The notes: generated by a model from the sequence alone, not told the origin. Positions 26,741 to 35,309 are shown, counted from the first letter of the stretch. The stretch is DNA of 64,000 nt from Niastella caeni (GCF_004834005.1 NZ_STFF01000014.1:62001-126000), one strand, 5' to 3'. Numbers and translations: made by a program.

Positions 26741-27021
26741 ATGAGGAATGCGAATGAGAAAAAAACTACCTAAAGTTTAGGATATAATAATGTATTGAAA
26801 CCATACCAGGCAATTACTGCCTATACGGATAGACGTAACTAAACAATAAAAAGCTAATCAGAAATCCTTTGGAAATTTTTACTACTAATGAGGAGCCTGC
26901 AGATACTTGTTGTTCTTAAATACACATATATGTTTTGCGTATTTAAAGGATGGAGGTTTAATACTTGCCTAAGAAGGCGGGTAATAAGGGTAATAAATTT
27001 ATAGAGATGTTCTTAGTTTTT

Positions 27022-27049
27022 AAAAAAAAGGGAGAGTAGAAACACTCCC
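27022..27049 (-). terminator. rho-independent terminator (minus strand)
   Basis: Stem GGGAG-x-GT / AC-x-CTCCC (one mismatch, loop of 4) followed on the minus strand by eight U. Confidence 0.75.
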
Positions 27050-27150
27050 TTGTAGTGACCCAACCAAACAGTCACATGAGATTCCCGCTCGACGCTCCGT
27101 CCTTCTCGTCTGGCTGAAAGAACGAAAAGTGCGGATGTATAACATCGGGC
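27022..27150 (-). ncRNA. candidate small RNA between two terminators
   Basis: Read on the minus strand, about 130 nt bounded upstream by one terminator (27155-27176) and ending in another (27022-27049). Inside are potential stems GATGT/ACATC, CGTTCTT/AAGGACG and GTGAC/GTCAC. There is no open reading frame of note. No known RNA family is recognised and the promoter is not clear. Confidence 0.3.
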
Positions 27151-27154
27151 GGAC

Positions 27155-27176
27155 AAAAAAGGCCTTTTGTAAAGGC
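27155..27176 (-). terminator. rho-independent terminator (minus strand) downstream of the sigma gene
   Basis: Stem GCCTTT / AAAGGC with loop ACA, followed on the minus strand by six U. It lies 459 bp past the sigma-factor stop. Confidence 0.6.
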
Positions 27177-27634
27177 TAACTGTTCATTTATTGTTCAGGG
27201 TTAATTTAGAAGCAATTCACACCAGCATACACATACCCGATACGTTATACTACCAGGTTGGTACCTCCCAACTTCTTTTAACCCCTAGCACTTGTAAACA
27301 ATCATTTCACCATAAACAGCTATTTTACTTCTTATTTACTGTTACACGGGCTTCATCTGAATTCGTACAACAGTTGCTGTATGATCTTAAATATTATTTA
27401 ATAAAATTGCCAAAGTGTTTTAAATGGCTATACTTTAATAGCAATACTCATTAAATCTATTTAAGTGTAAAGAGCTTTTTATATCCCGCACGGCCGAATA
27501 AGTAATTATCAGTTTAGTATTAAAACAACTTTTCGTGCCTTTATTACTATTCCAAATGAAAAAAAATTTAATAAATTTCTATAAATGGGTATTTACACCT
27601 ATTTGTGGGTTGCAATTTTGCTGAAAACTGATGT

Positions 27635-28258
27635 TTAGGCAGGTAATTGCAGGTTTTGGCAGTTGTCGGAGGTGGCCCTTAAGATGGTACATAGTATGAG
27701 GAAAGTCATTAAATCGCGGTCGCGAAGCTTTATTTTTAATAATTGTATGGCCCTTGCCTTTTGATTTTTAACGGTATGCACCGATATCTGCAGCAGATCT
27801 GCTATTTCCTGGTTTTTTAATCCTTCCAGGTATCCCAGCTTTAATACTTTACCGCATTGTTCGGGCAGGTTATCAATTTCTTTCATTATTTCCTTCAACA
27901 CTTCGGCCCTTATCATTTCATTCAAAACAAATTCTTCTTTTTCGCCCGTTATATAAGCCAGTTGCTTTTTACTCAGTGAATCGCGTTTGGCTTGCTTTAA
28001 ATGATTGAGGCAGGCATTGCGTACGGTGATGTACATAAATGCCTTTATGTTCTGCAGGCTTTCAAAGTCGGTTCGCTTATGCCATAATTTTATAAAAGAT
28101 TCACCAACAATATCTTCTGCGGCGGCTCTGTCGGTCAGCAGCCGATCGGCAAATAAACATAAAGGATTATAGAACTGCTTTAACAGCGATTGTAAAGCAT
28201 CGGGATCTCCTTGCTGGAAAGATTCAATGATTTCATTGCTCAACGGAAGTGAACGCAT
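27635..28258 (-). CDS. ECF RNA polymerase sigma factor (sigma-70 family)
   Basis: 207 residues. Region 2 is seen in FYNPLCLFADRLL ... AAEDIVGESFIKLW ... IKAFMYITVRNACLNHL (about 27-95). Region 4 is seen in NLPEQCGKVLKLGYLEGLKNQ and EIADLLQISVHTVKNQKARA (about 135-175). The C-terminal tail is hydrophobic (DLMTFLILCTILRA), as is common in Bacteroidota ECF factors paired with FecR. It should direct transcription of a SusC-type gene on signal from its FecR (likely 24156-25385). Target genes are not adjacent. The normal sigma-FecR adjacency is broken by 2.2 kb. Confidence 0.93.
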   Translation of the reverse strand: MRSLPLSNEIIESFQQGDPDALQSLLKQFYNPLCLFADRLLTDRAAAEDIVGESFIKLWHKRTDFESLQNIKAFMYITVRNACLNHLKQAKRDSLSKKQLAYITGEKEEFVLNEMIRAEVLKEIMKEIDNLPEQCGKVLKLGYLEGLKNQEIADLLQISVHTVKNQKARAIQLLKIKLRDRDLMTFLILCTILRATSDNCQNLQLPA

Positions 28259-28982
28259 TAGGACGATTGTTTTTTGCTAACCTAGATAATAAAAGTTCGA
28301 TTAATTTACAATGAGTTACGGTAAATAATAAACGCATTACGGATATGGCATGCTTATTCTTTGTTTCTGGTTATCAGGTTGCAATTCCATGGGGATTCCG
28401 GGTAAAAATTCGATAAAATAAGATAAGGTGTAAGTTGAGATGCAGTTATTGCCGGAGAATATGGCAAAACTACCGAAAGCGATTTATGCGTCTAATGTAC
28501 TGAATAAATTGAAAGCAAACACAACAAGTATAGATTAAGGTGAAAAAACAGCTATAAGCTTCAAGCCGTAAGCTGCAAGCGAATACACGCTGCAAGCCTC
28601 ACGCGAATACAAATATGGCTGCAAGCTGCAGCTCCGAAAGCTAAAAGCAAATACAAATAAAACTAACAGCCATCAGGCAAAAACAATATTGCCTAACAAA
28701 TTAAACGCCTTTGTTTTGCTCGTGGTGTATAGATATTTATTTTTTCTGGCAAAAATCGTGCAGAGGTAACGTGGAGATCTTCTTCGGTTTAGTCCTTGTG
28801 CTTTGTGCTTTCTTTGGCTTTAGCGTGAAGCGTGCGGCGTTCAGCGTGTAGCATATCTTCCGGCTTTGCTTTCAGTCTTGAGCTTTCAGCATTAGGCTTT
28901 GGCGTGCAGCGTGTAGCGTGCGGCTTGAGCGTATCTTCCGGCTTTGCTTTCAGCTTACAGCTTTTAGCTTGCAGCCTTCTCC
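28259..28982. other. 724-bp intergenic region dominated by a large repeat element
   Basis: No coding region is supported. The first about 290 bp are AT-rich and should include the sigma-gene promoter (minus strand). The rest is the AGCTGCAAGC-type inverted-repeat element listed separately. Confidence 0.6.
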
Positions 28983-28996
28983 CTACAGCTTACAAC
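28549..28996. repeat. large inverted-repeat element, AGCTGCAAGC-type arms
   Basis: Left arm (28549-28660) is a degenerate tandem of AAGCTGCAAGCG-like units. Right arm (28800-28996) holds many copies of the complementary vocabulary (GCTTGCAGC, CAGCTTACAGCTTTTAGC, GCGTGCAGCGTGTAGCG). The core is about 140 bp and contains the small hairpin AGGCAA / TTGCCT. The right arm has an internal direct repeat: CCGGCTTTGCTTTCAG near 28859 and again near 28938. The right arm supplies the last residues (SCKL) and stop of the RES toxin gene. Confidence 0.75.
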
Positions 28997-29420
28997 TAAC
29001 TACGTCTATAATTTTTACTGCACTAATTAGTGGGTGTAAAGTGTTCAACACAAAATTGAATTCCTGGTTGATCATTACTGAAGGGACTTTTAGTAACAGG
29101 CATTCCTGATTCAATAATAATTCGGAACCCATATCCCGGCTTTTATTATTATGCGGTCGTTGAAACCAGTCGGCTGGTAATTCATCGATGGTGAGTTGCC
29201 GCATGGAATGTTCGGGTACATCAATGGTAGTAAATGAAAGGGCAGGTGGCAGGGTTTCTATGGTTGAATGAGACACATATTCCAATAACGACAAAGCCCG
29301 GCTTTCTGCCAGGTAAATACAAGGGGTGCCCTCATGGTTCCATCGACCACCATTCAATTTGGCGCCCATTCCTGTTAGGTCATGGGCATGTTTTGTCTTT
29401 CCAATCCGGTAAAGCCGCAT
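28983..29420 (-). CDS. RES-domain toxin (putative NAD+ phosphorylase)
   Basis: 145 residues, the usual size. It begins MRLYRIGKTKHA and has GGRWNHEGTPCIYLAESRA and LSLLEYVSH, which carry the Arg, Glu and Ser that name the RES family. Characterised RES toxins degrade NAD+ by phosphorolysis. The antitoxin gene is 18 bp upstream on the same strand (RES-Xre pair). The last five codons and the stop (28983-28997) lie in an intergenic repeat arm, so the C-terminus may be slightly changed, but the domain looks complete. Confidence 0.9.
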   Translation of the reverse strand: MRLYRIGKTKHAHDLTGMGAKLNGGRWNHEGTPCIYLAESRALSLLEYVSHSTIETLPPALSFTTIDVPEHSMRQLTIDELPADWFQRPHNNKSRDMGSELLLNQECLLLKVPSVMINQEFNFVLNTLHPLISAVKIIDVVSCKL

Positions 29421-29438
29421 AATACAAAAGCCGTTATA

Positions 29439-29975
29439 TTAATTTACACCGTATTCAATACGGCCTAATTCTTTTTTTACTTCTTCAATACCGTATAAAG
29501 TATCCAGCAGCTCCAATGGCGCTTTATTGCCCAGGGCAATGCTTGGTTTTTTTAGCCAGGTGTTAAAAAGGTCCTTGCTTTCAAACACATCCTGACCATA
29601 GCAAATGAGTTCCGCTAAAAGCATTATGCGTTCGCTGGTAGGCAGGTCGAATTTATCATCGCCTTTCTTTTTAATAAGCGTAGTGCGGGAAACAGATAAC
29701 AGGTTACTTAAGGTGTGGTAATCGAGATCGGTTTCCGATTTAATGGCTTCCAGTTGCTTTTTGGTGATGCCATTTCGAACGATGCCGATCTTATACTGAG
29801 AAGTTAATGACTCAAAGTTGAATGGCCCGTTTTGGGCTTGCCTTTCCCGGGTAGTAAAAACCGGTGAAGGCACTGAGAGGGTACTTGTTTCCGTATGTTC
29901 ATCCGGTAATGGTTGGCCGGAATTTTTACCAATAAGGAGAGGGGTATTTGCGTGGGGGTTTTTGTTGCCTGCCAT
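29439..29975 (-). CDS. Xre/MbcA/ParS-type antitoxin of the RES toxin
   Basis: About 178 residues from ATG 29975 (MAGNKNPH); a TTG 21 bp upstream would place the start within a palindrome and is less likely. An unstructured N-terminal about 50 residues is followed by the Xre-like HTH (ITKKQLEAIKSETDLDYHTL ... SVSRTTLIKKK) and the C-terminal toxin-binding domain (ERIMLLAELICYGQDVF ... FNTWLKKPSIALG). It binds and neutralises the RES toxin and normally represses its own operon. First gene of the two-gene unit. Confidence 0.88.
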   Translation of the reverse strand: MAGNKNPHANTPLLIGKNSGQPLPDEHTETSTLSVPSPVFTTRERQAQNGPFNFESLTSQYKIGIVRNGITKKQLEAIKSETDLDYHTLSNLLSVSRTTLIKKKGDDKFDLPTSERIMLLAELICYGQDVFESKDLFNTWLKKPSIALGNKAPLELLDTLYGIEEVKKELGRIEYGVN

Positions 29976-29977
29976 AA

Positions 29978-29994
29978 GGTTAATGGTTTTAACC
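29978..29994. promoter_or_regulatory. candidate antitoxin operator
   Basis: Perfect inverted repeat GGTTAA-N5-TTAACC directly before the antitoxin ATG (29975). The position fits autoregulation by an Xre-type antitoxin. Confidence 0.45.
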
Positions 29995-30090
29995 AAAGCT
30001 AGGTAACTTTTTTCCCTTTATGAATTTATAATGAAGCTTCCCGCTATTTTTTGATTTAAAGCAATTTATTTGATGTCCTTAGTCTGTTCG

Positions 30091-31122
30091 TTATAGTGAT
30101 AACCTTTGTGTAAGGTAGAAGGGGATTTCAATATGCTCGGTAGATTGCTCCAGTATAAGCTGTGCTGTTTTTTCTCCCATCATCTGAAAATCAGTTGAAA
30201 TGGTGGTGATGCCATTCAGGATGATCTTCTTGAGCGGTGTTTCGTTATACGATATCACGCCAACATGCTTGCCTACCTTTAATTTAGTGGCCAGTATTTT
30301 TTCAATCAATATCACCAGGTCGTTTTCCATGAGGTTGATAAATACTTCGCCTTCCTTGATAGGTTCATTGGCAATGTCGTGCACTACCTTATAATTAAAT
30401 GCATACTGCTGGCAGAAGCGGTAAAAACCCTTTAATATCTCAACAGGGTGATACGTGTATTCGGGGAAGATGATCTTTATGGTATGGTATTTACTCAGCG
30501 GTTCCAGCGATTGTTCCAGTGCTTCATAAATATCTTTTTCAAAATTTTCATACACCGCACCGTATTTGCCTTCCACGCCCGGTACCAGCTTATCCATCAG
30601 GATAAGCTTTTCTTTTGGCAGGGTATTGATGATCTCCACGGCGTTTTCGCCTCCGTCGAGGAAATGCGGGATGATCACATAATGACTGTAGTCGTTTTTC
30701 TTATTATGAATAAGCCGTTTGAAAAAAGCAAAGTCGTTATTATATATATAGAAGTCGATGGAAGCCATTTCGCCCAGGGAGGCAACAAAGGCATCGTATA
30801 TAATTTTCTTGTGCGGGCTCAGTTTATTAAAAAGCAGGAAGATCTTCAGGTGTTGCCCAACTTCTGTATTCTTTACAAAGTAACCTTTACCGGGCACCGA
30901 ACCCAGGATGCCGATCTTTTTCAGGTGTTTATACCCTTTTTCCGCAGTATCACGGGAGATCTCAAATTCAAAACTCAGCTCATTGATCGAAGGCAGCAGT
31001 TCGTCTTTCTGGATCTTACCCTCGCCGATAGCCTTGATAATGGAATTGGCAAGCTGCAGGTACTTGGGGGTGGCAGAGTAATAATCGATAAATAAGTGCT
31101 GAAATATGGAATCTTTCTTCAT
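30091..31122 (-). CDS. GntR-family regulator of rhamnose genes (LacI-like sensor domain)
   Basis: About 343 residues from ATG 31122 (MKKDSIFQH). N-terminal winged helix of the GntR family (ATPKYLQLANSIIKAIGEG ... LPSINELSFEFEISRDTAEK ... GSVPGKGYFV, about residues 12-78), then a periplasmic-binding-protein-like sensor domain (about 85-330) as in LacI regulators. This mix is typical of Bacteroidota sugar regulators. Divergent from rhaT across 269 bp, so it most likely controls the rhamnose operon with L-rhamnose or a derivative as effector (inference). Upstream in-frame codons to 31257 fall in a repeat arm and are not counted. Confidence 0.85.
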   Translation of the reverse strand: MKKDSIFQHLFIDYYSATPKYLQLANSIIKAIGEGKIQKDELLPSINELSFEFEISRDTAEKGYKHLKKIGILGSVPGKGYFVKNTEVGQHLKIFLLFNKLSPHKKIIYDAFVASLGEMASIDFYIYNNDFAFFKRLIHNKKNDYSHYVIIPHFLDGGENAVEIINTLPKEKLILMDKLVPGVEGKYGAVYENFEKDIYEALEQSLEPLSKYHTIKIIFPEYTYHPVEILKGFYRFCQQYAFNYKVVHDIANEPIKEGEVFINLMENDLVILIEKILATKLKVGKHVGVISYNETPLKKIILNGITTISTDFQMMGEKTAQLILEQSTEHIEIPFYLTQRLSL

Positions 31123-31144
31123 TGTGCAATTACTAAATGGCGCT

Positions 31145-31275
31145 ATGGCTTGGATGGTTCGATGGCCTGATTGTTTGATGGTTATTCCTTCAATTTTCAG
31201 GTCGTTGATTTTTGGCAAGCTGCCGGAAATTCGAAAACACAACCCTTGAGCAATCAAACAATCAAACCATCAAAA
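31145..31275. repeat. inverted-repeat element, GATTGTTTGATGG-type arms (regulator-rhaT gap)
   Basis: Left arm (31145-31183) holds CTTGGATGGTTCGATGG and GATTGTTTGATGG. Right arm (31246-31275) holds the complement CAATCAAACAATCAAACC. The core shares a 28-bp segment with the element at 36657-36775, in the opposite orientation (20 of 28 positions identical, no gap): TCAGGTCG ... AAGCTGCC here. Confidence 0.75.
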
Positions 31276-31298
31276 TTAGGCGGTTTTCATGAAAAAAG

Positions 31299-31309
31299 AC
31301 CATGATGGT
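31299..31309. promoter_or_regulatory. short palindrome in the regulator-rhaT gap
   Basis: ACCAT-G-ATGGT, 83 bp ahead of the rhaT start, outside the repeat element. Possible operator for the GntR regulator; weak because the arms are short. Confidence 0.25.
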
Positions 31310-31391
31310 GCATGACGGGCTAATAATCGGTATCTTATACTTTCACCTTTTTAATCCGGCATAGGCTGGCCATATTGAAAAAACGCTACAA

Positions 31392-32480
31392 ATGAATGCT
31401 ATTCTTGGAGTTATATTCCATTTTTTAGGAGGTTTCGCGTCTGGAAGTTTTTATATACCGTACAAAAAAGTTAAAGGTTGGGCCTGGGAAAGTTACTGGA
31501 TTGTGGGAGGGCTTTTTTCGTGGTTAATAGTGCCACCGTTAGCAGCCTGGCTTACCATCCCTAACTTTTCAGAAATTATCAGTAAGGCTGGTGGTGCAGT
31601 GATAGGGTATACGTTCTTGTTTGGGATCCTGTGGGGAATTGGTGGTTTAACGTATGGCCTTGGGGTTCGTTACCTGGGGGTTTCATTGGGCAGCAGCATT
31701 ATCCTGGGCCTTTGCATGGTGTTCGGTTCCCTTATCCCTTCCATATATTATGATATTTTCCCTGCTGAAGGTAAAGATACTTTTAGTGCATTGGTCGGTA
31801 ATAGCTGGGGCCAGACCGTTTTACTTGGATTGGCTGTATGTATTATAGGTATTATCATTTGTGGAAAAGCCGGAACCCGTAAAGAAAAAGAGTTGTCGAA
31901 AGGCGGTACCGATCCACATGGCATAGCGGCAAAAACGGAATACAAATTCGGGTTGGGCTTACTGGTATCCATCATTTCCGGCGTATTGAGCGCCTGTTTC
32001 AATTTTGGGTTAGAAGCCGGTAAACCCATGGCCGATGTAGCCAATACATTATGGAAGGCTGGCCATGCCGGTGAGGGCGAATTCCTGTATCAGAACAACG
32101 TGACATATGTGGTGGTGTTATGGGGCGGATTGACCACCAACTTTATATGGTGTATGATCCTGAACGCCCGTAATAAAACTTTTGGCGATTATGCCAATAA
32201 GAAAACACCGCTGCTAAGCAATTATGTGTTTGCGGCACTGGCCGGTACAACATGGTTCCTGCAATTCTTTTTTTATGGCATGGGAGAAAGCAAACTGGGC
32301 AATGGCCCCAGCAGTTGGATCCTGCACATGGCCTTCATCATTTTAACAGCCAATGCGTGGGGATTGATCTTGAAAGAATGGGCTGGCGTAAGCAAAAAAA
32401 CTAAAACAACGGTTATTACAGGCATTATTACCATCATCTTATCTGTATTACTGGTTGGATATGGTAATTCGCTGAAGTGA
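31392..32480 (+). CDS. rhaT: L-rhamnose:H+ symporter RhaT
   Basis: 362 residues, ten transmembrane helices. Family sequence is plain from the start (FHFLGGFASGSFYIPYKKVK) through GGLTYGLGVRYLGVSLGSSI and the C-terminal NGPSSWILHMAFIILTANAWG. It imports L-rhamnose with a proton across the inner membrane. First gene of a rhamnose operon (rhaT, rhaEW, rhaM, rhaI, kinase), divergent from the GntR regulator. Confidence 0.94.
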   Translation: MNAILGVIFHFLGGFASGSFYIPYKKVKGWAWESYWIVGGLFSWLIVPPLAAWLTIPNFSEIISKAGGAVIGYTFLFGILWGIGGLTYGLGVRYLGVSLGSSIILGLCMVFGSLIPSIYYDIFPAEGKDTFSALVGNSWGQTVLLGLAVCIIGIIICGKAGTRKEKELSKGGTDPHGIAAKTEYKFGLGLLVSIISGVLSACFNFGLEAGKPMADVANTLWKAGHAGEGEFLYQNNVTYVVVLWGGLTTNFIWCMILNARNKTFGDYANKKTPLLSNYVFAALAGTTWFLQFFFYGMGESKLGNGPSSWILHMAFIILTANAWGLILKEWAGVSKKTKTTVITGIITIILSVLLVGYGNSLK

Positions 32481-32485
32481 TAACG

Positions 32486-32538
32486 GAGGTGTGCCACCAC
32501 GGTTATCCTGGCCGTAACAAACGAACCGTGACACGCCT
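32486..32538. repeat. imperfect hairpin in the rhaT-rhaEW gap
   Basis: Arms GAGGTGTGCCACCACGGTT (left) and AACCGTGACACGCCT (right) pair imperfectly around a core of about 18 bp. It could attenuate or process the operon transcript; no U-tract follows. Confidence 0.5.
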
Positions 32539-32574
32539 AAGAAAACATTTAAACGAATAAATAAAGATCAGACT

Positions 32575-34698
32575 ATGTCAGCAACAAGTGCAGTAAAGTT
32601 TAAGCATGTAAGCTATTTGTGGGACGATGCCAAAGCGGCTTCCCTGAAAGGTGATGAAGTAGCATTGTTAATTTACCGGAGTAATTTGCTGGGCGCCGAT
32701 CTGCGTCTTACAAATTACGGTGGTGGCAACACATCTTGCAAAGCCATCGCCAAAGACCCCCTGACCGGAAAAGAAACCGAAGTAATGTGGATCAAAGGAT
32801 CGGGGGGCGACCTGGGCACTATGAAGAAGAGCGGCCTTGCTGCCTTATATGTTGATCGTTTACGCAGCCTGAAAAATGTTTATCGTGGTATTGATCATGA
32901 AGATGAAATGGTAGAACTGTTTAACCATTGCATTTTTGACCTGGCGTCAAAAGCGCCCTCTATCGATACCCCGCTGCATGGGTTCCTTCCATTTAAACAC
33001 ATCGATCACCTGCATCCTGATGCAGCCATCGCTATTGCTGCTGCTAAAGACGGTAAAAAAATAACACAGGAATTATTCAATGGTACTATAGGCTGGGTTG
33101 AATGGCAACGTCCTGGTTTCGACCTTGGGTTGAAACTGGCTAAATGCCTGGAAGAAAACCCCGGCATCCGTGGCATTATGCTCGGTTCGCATGGTTTGTT
33201 CACCTGGGGCGATACGGCGTATGAAAGCTACATCAACACCCTGGAGGTAATTGAACGTTGTGCAGAATTCATTGAAGAAAAAGTAAGCAAACAGAAAGCT
33301 GTTTTCGGTGGCGCTAAAGTTACTTCGCTGCCTAAGGAACAACGTACAGCACAAGCAGCCGCGCTGGCGCCTGTGTTGCGCGGTTTCTGTTCGAGCTACC
33401 AGAAAATGGTTGGCCATTTTACCGACGATGAAAGAGTATTGAATTTTATCAATTCTAAAGATCTCGACAGGCTGGCGCCCATGGGTACAAGCTGTCCCGA
33501 TCACTTCCTGCGTACCAAGATCAGTCCGCTGGTGTTGAGCCTGACACCTGGCGAAGACCTGAGCGACGTAAGCAAAATAAAAGAGAAACTGACGCCGCAA
33601 TTCGAAGCATACCGCGCTATGTATGCCGACTACTACAATACCTGCAAACATCCTGACAGTCCGGCTATGCGCGACCGCAACCCGGTGGTGATCCTGTACC
33701 CGGGTGTAGGTATGTTCACTTTCTCAAAAGATAAGCAAACTGCCCGTGTGGCCGCAGAATTCTACATCAACGCCATTAACGTAATGCGTGGCGCAGAAGC
33801 CATTTCTTCTTATACTTCATTGCCCCGTCAGGAGGCTTTTAATATCGAATACTGGTTACTGGAAGAAGCCAAGCTGCAACGTATGCCCAAACCCAAAGCA
33901 TTATCGGGCCGCATTGCGCTGGTTACGGGTAGTGCCGGTGGTATAGGCAAAGCTATAGCCAAAAAATTCGCCGACGAAGGCGCTTGTGTTATCATCAACG
34001 ACAACGATGCTGCCCGCCTCGAAGGTGCTAAAGAAGATTTCAATAAATCATACGGTAAAGACGTATTTGCCGCTGTTGTACTGGATGTTACCAGTGCAAA
34101 AGATATTAAGAATGCAACCGATGCTGCGGCGCTCGCTTTTGGCGGATTGGATATTGTGGTGAACTGCGCCGGTCTGTCAATTTCAAAACCCATAGAAGAG
34201 CATACCGAAAAAGACTGGGACCTGTTGTACGATGTATTGGTGAAAGGCCAGTTCTTTGTTACGCAGGCTGGGGTAGAAGTGATGCGCAAACAGGCTATAG
34301 GTGGCGATGTGATCAACATCGTGAGCAAGAATGCTTTGATGAGCGGTCCGAACAATGCCGGATACGGTTCTGCCAAAGCTGCCCAGTTGCACCTGAGCCG
34401 CCTGAATGCAGCCGAATTAGGAAAAGACAACATTAGGGTGAACGTAGTGAACCCCGATGCGGTTATCAGTGACAGTAAAATATGGGAAGGTGCATGGGCT
34501 GAAGGCAGAGCCAAGGCCTATGGCGTTAAAATAGAAGAATTACCTGCTTACTATGCCAAACGTACCTTGCTCAATGAAATTATCTTACCCGAAGATATTG
34601 CTAATGCCTGCTTCGCCGTTACAGGAGGTTTGTTGAATAAATCGACGGGGAATGTAATTAACGTTGATGGCGGTGTTGCTACAGCGTTTGTACGATAA
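32575..34698 (+). CDS. rhaEW: bifunctional rhamnulose-phosphate aldolase / L-lactaldehyde dehydrogenase
   Basis: 707 residues, two enzymes fused. Residues about 1-430: class II aldolase with metal-binding His in HGFLPFKHIDHLHPD and GSHGLFTWGD; cleaves L-rhamnulose 1-phosphate to DHAP and L-lactaldehyde. Residues about 440-707: short-chain dehydrogenase with TGSAGGIGKAIA (nucleotide loop) and YGSAKAAQ (catalytic Tyr and Lys); oxidises lactaldehyde. This is the known alternative to RhaD plus a separate dehydrogenase. All active-site motifs are present. Flanked on both sides by hairpin elements. Confidence 0.92.
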   Translation: MSATSAVKFKHVSYLWDDAKAASLKGDEVALLIYRSNLLGADLRLTNYGGGNTSCKAIAKDPLTGKETEVMWIKGSGGDLGTMKKSGLAALYVDRLRSLKNVYRGIDHEDEMVELFNHCIFDLASKAPSIDTPLHGFLPFKHIDHLHPDAAIAIAAAKDGKKITQELFNGTIGWVEWQRPGFDLGLKLAKCLEENPGIRGIMLGSHGLFTWGDTAYESYINTLEVIERCAEFIEEKVSKQKAVFGGAKVTSLPKEQRTAQAAALAPVLRGFCSSYQKMVGHFTDDERVLNFINSKDLDRLAPMGTSCPDHFLRTKISPLVLSLTPGEDLSDVSKIKEKLTPQFEAYRAMYADYYNTCKHPDSPAMRDRNPVVILYPGVGMFTFSKDKQTARVAAEFYINAINVMRGAEAISSYTSLPRQEAFNIEYWLLEEAKLQRMPKPKALSGRIALVTGSAGGIGKAIAKKFADEGACVIINDNDAARLEGAKEDFNKSYGKDVFAAVVLDVTSAKDIKNATDAAALAFGGLDIVVNCAGLSISKPIEEHTEKDWDLLYDVLVKGQFFVTQAGVEVMRKQAIGGDVINIVSKNALMSGPNNAGYGSAKAAQLHLSRLNAAELGKDNIRVNVVNPDAVISDSKIWEGAWAEGRAKAYGVKIEELPAYYAKRTLLNEIILPEDIANACFAVTGGLLNKSTGNVINVDGGVATAFVR

Positions 34699-34702
34699 AT
34701 TA

Positions 34703-34870
34703 CAGTTTGTGGTTTATGGTTTGTTGTTGCTCCGCGCTTTGAGATGATCGATTAAATTCGGTCTCTCGCAATTCGAATGTTTGAATGGTGTAAGATTGCC
34801 ATTGTTCGAGGAGCCGCACCTGAAATAACCACAAACCACAAACTACAAACCACAAACTACAAACCAGAAA
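34703..34870. repeat. inverted-repeat element, GGTTTGTGGTTTATGG-type arms (rhaEW-rhaM gap)
   Basis: Left arm (34703-34728) holds GTTTGTGGTTTATGG; right arm (34827-34870) is a tandem of ACCACAAACTACAAACC units. The core is about 95 bp and starts with CGCGCTTTGAG, an 11-mer shared with the element at 53690-53806. It begins 5 bp after the rhaEW stop and ends 8 bp before the rhaM ATG. Confidence 0.8.
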
Positions 34871-34878
34871 CAATTACC

Positions 34879-35190
34879 ATGCGTGTTGCATTCAAAATGA
34901 AGTTATTCCCGGGAAACGAAGCTGAGTACAAAAAACGCCACGATGCTTTATGGCCCGAACTGGAACAGTTACTGCATGCAACCGGCATCAGCGAATATTC
35001 CATCTTTTTAGATGAAACCACCAACAGTCTGTTTGGCGTTTTGAAAATTCAGGACCCGGCCGCATTGGATAATTTACCAGCTCACCCCGTTATGCAAAAA
35101 TGGTGGGCGTATATGAAAGATATTATGGAAAGCAATGCTGATAATTCACCTGTTTCTACTCCACTTAAGGAAGTTTTTTATTTGCCTTAG
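34879..35190 (+). CDS. rhaM: L-rhamnose mutarotase
   Basis: 104 residues, the exact family size. MRVAFKMKLFPGNEAEYKKR, HDALWPELEQLL and the C-terminal WWAYMKDIM match RhaM (YiiL), which interconverts rhamnose anomers for the isomerase; the family's active-site His and Trp positions are present. I chose ATG 34879 over an open frame from 34777, since the earlier codons are repeat arm and the family starts here. Third gene of the rhamnose operon. Confidence 0.93.
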   Translation: MRVAFKMKLFPGNEAEYKKRHDALWPELEQLLHATGISEYSIFLDETTNSLFGVLKIQDPAALDNLPAHPVMQKWWAYMKDIMESNADNSPVSTPLKEVFYLP

Positions 35191-35210
35191 CCATTGGTGC
35201 ATGTAGCAAC

Positions 35211-35309
35211 AGATTTTGGGATTTCGGGATTTGGGGATTTTGAGATTTGTCGCGAGGTTTAATTCAAAAGAGATCTCAAAATCACTAAATCTCAAAATCA
35301 GAAATACCC
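35211..35309. repeat. inverted-repeat element, GGGATTTTGAGATTT-type arms (rhaM-rhaI gap)
   Basis: Left arm (35211-35249) is a tandem of GGGATTTCGGGATTTGG and GGATTTTGAGATTTG; right arm (35270-35309) holds the complement ATCTCAAAATCACTAAATC and TCTCAAAATCAG. The core is only about 20 bp. The left arm is almost without C, the right almost without G. Confidence 0.8.

Larger units (their letters stand above)
25440..27634. other. 2.2-kb non-coding region between fecR and its sigma factor
   Basis: No credible gene. It contains a palindrome (25506-25519), the alternating tandem array (25951-26515), a short GGTAACTGGTAACTGG lone repeat arm (26638-26656), three minus-strand terminator-like hairpins (26655, 27022, 27155), and one or two possible small RNAs. 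The rest is AT-rich. Short open frames here (for example 27191-27454) have no recognisable protein character. Confidence 0.6.

Noticed and set aside
27191-27454. Possible 87-residue protein on the plus strand
   Set aside because: Low-complexity aromatic/Leu-rich translation of AT-rich DNA with no family or domain character.
34777-34878. Upstream extension of rhaM
   Set aside because: The extra codons read through the ACCACAAAC repeat arm; RhaM is about 104 residues and starts at 34879.
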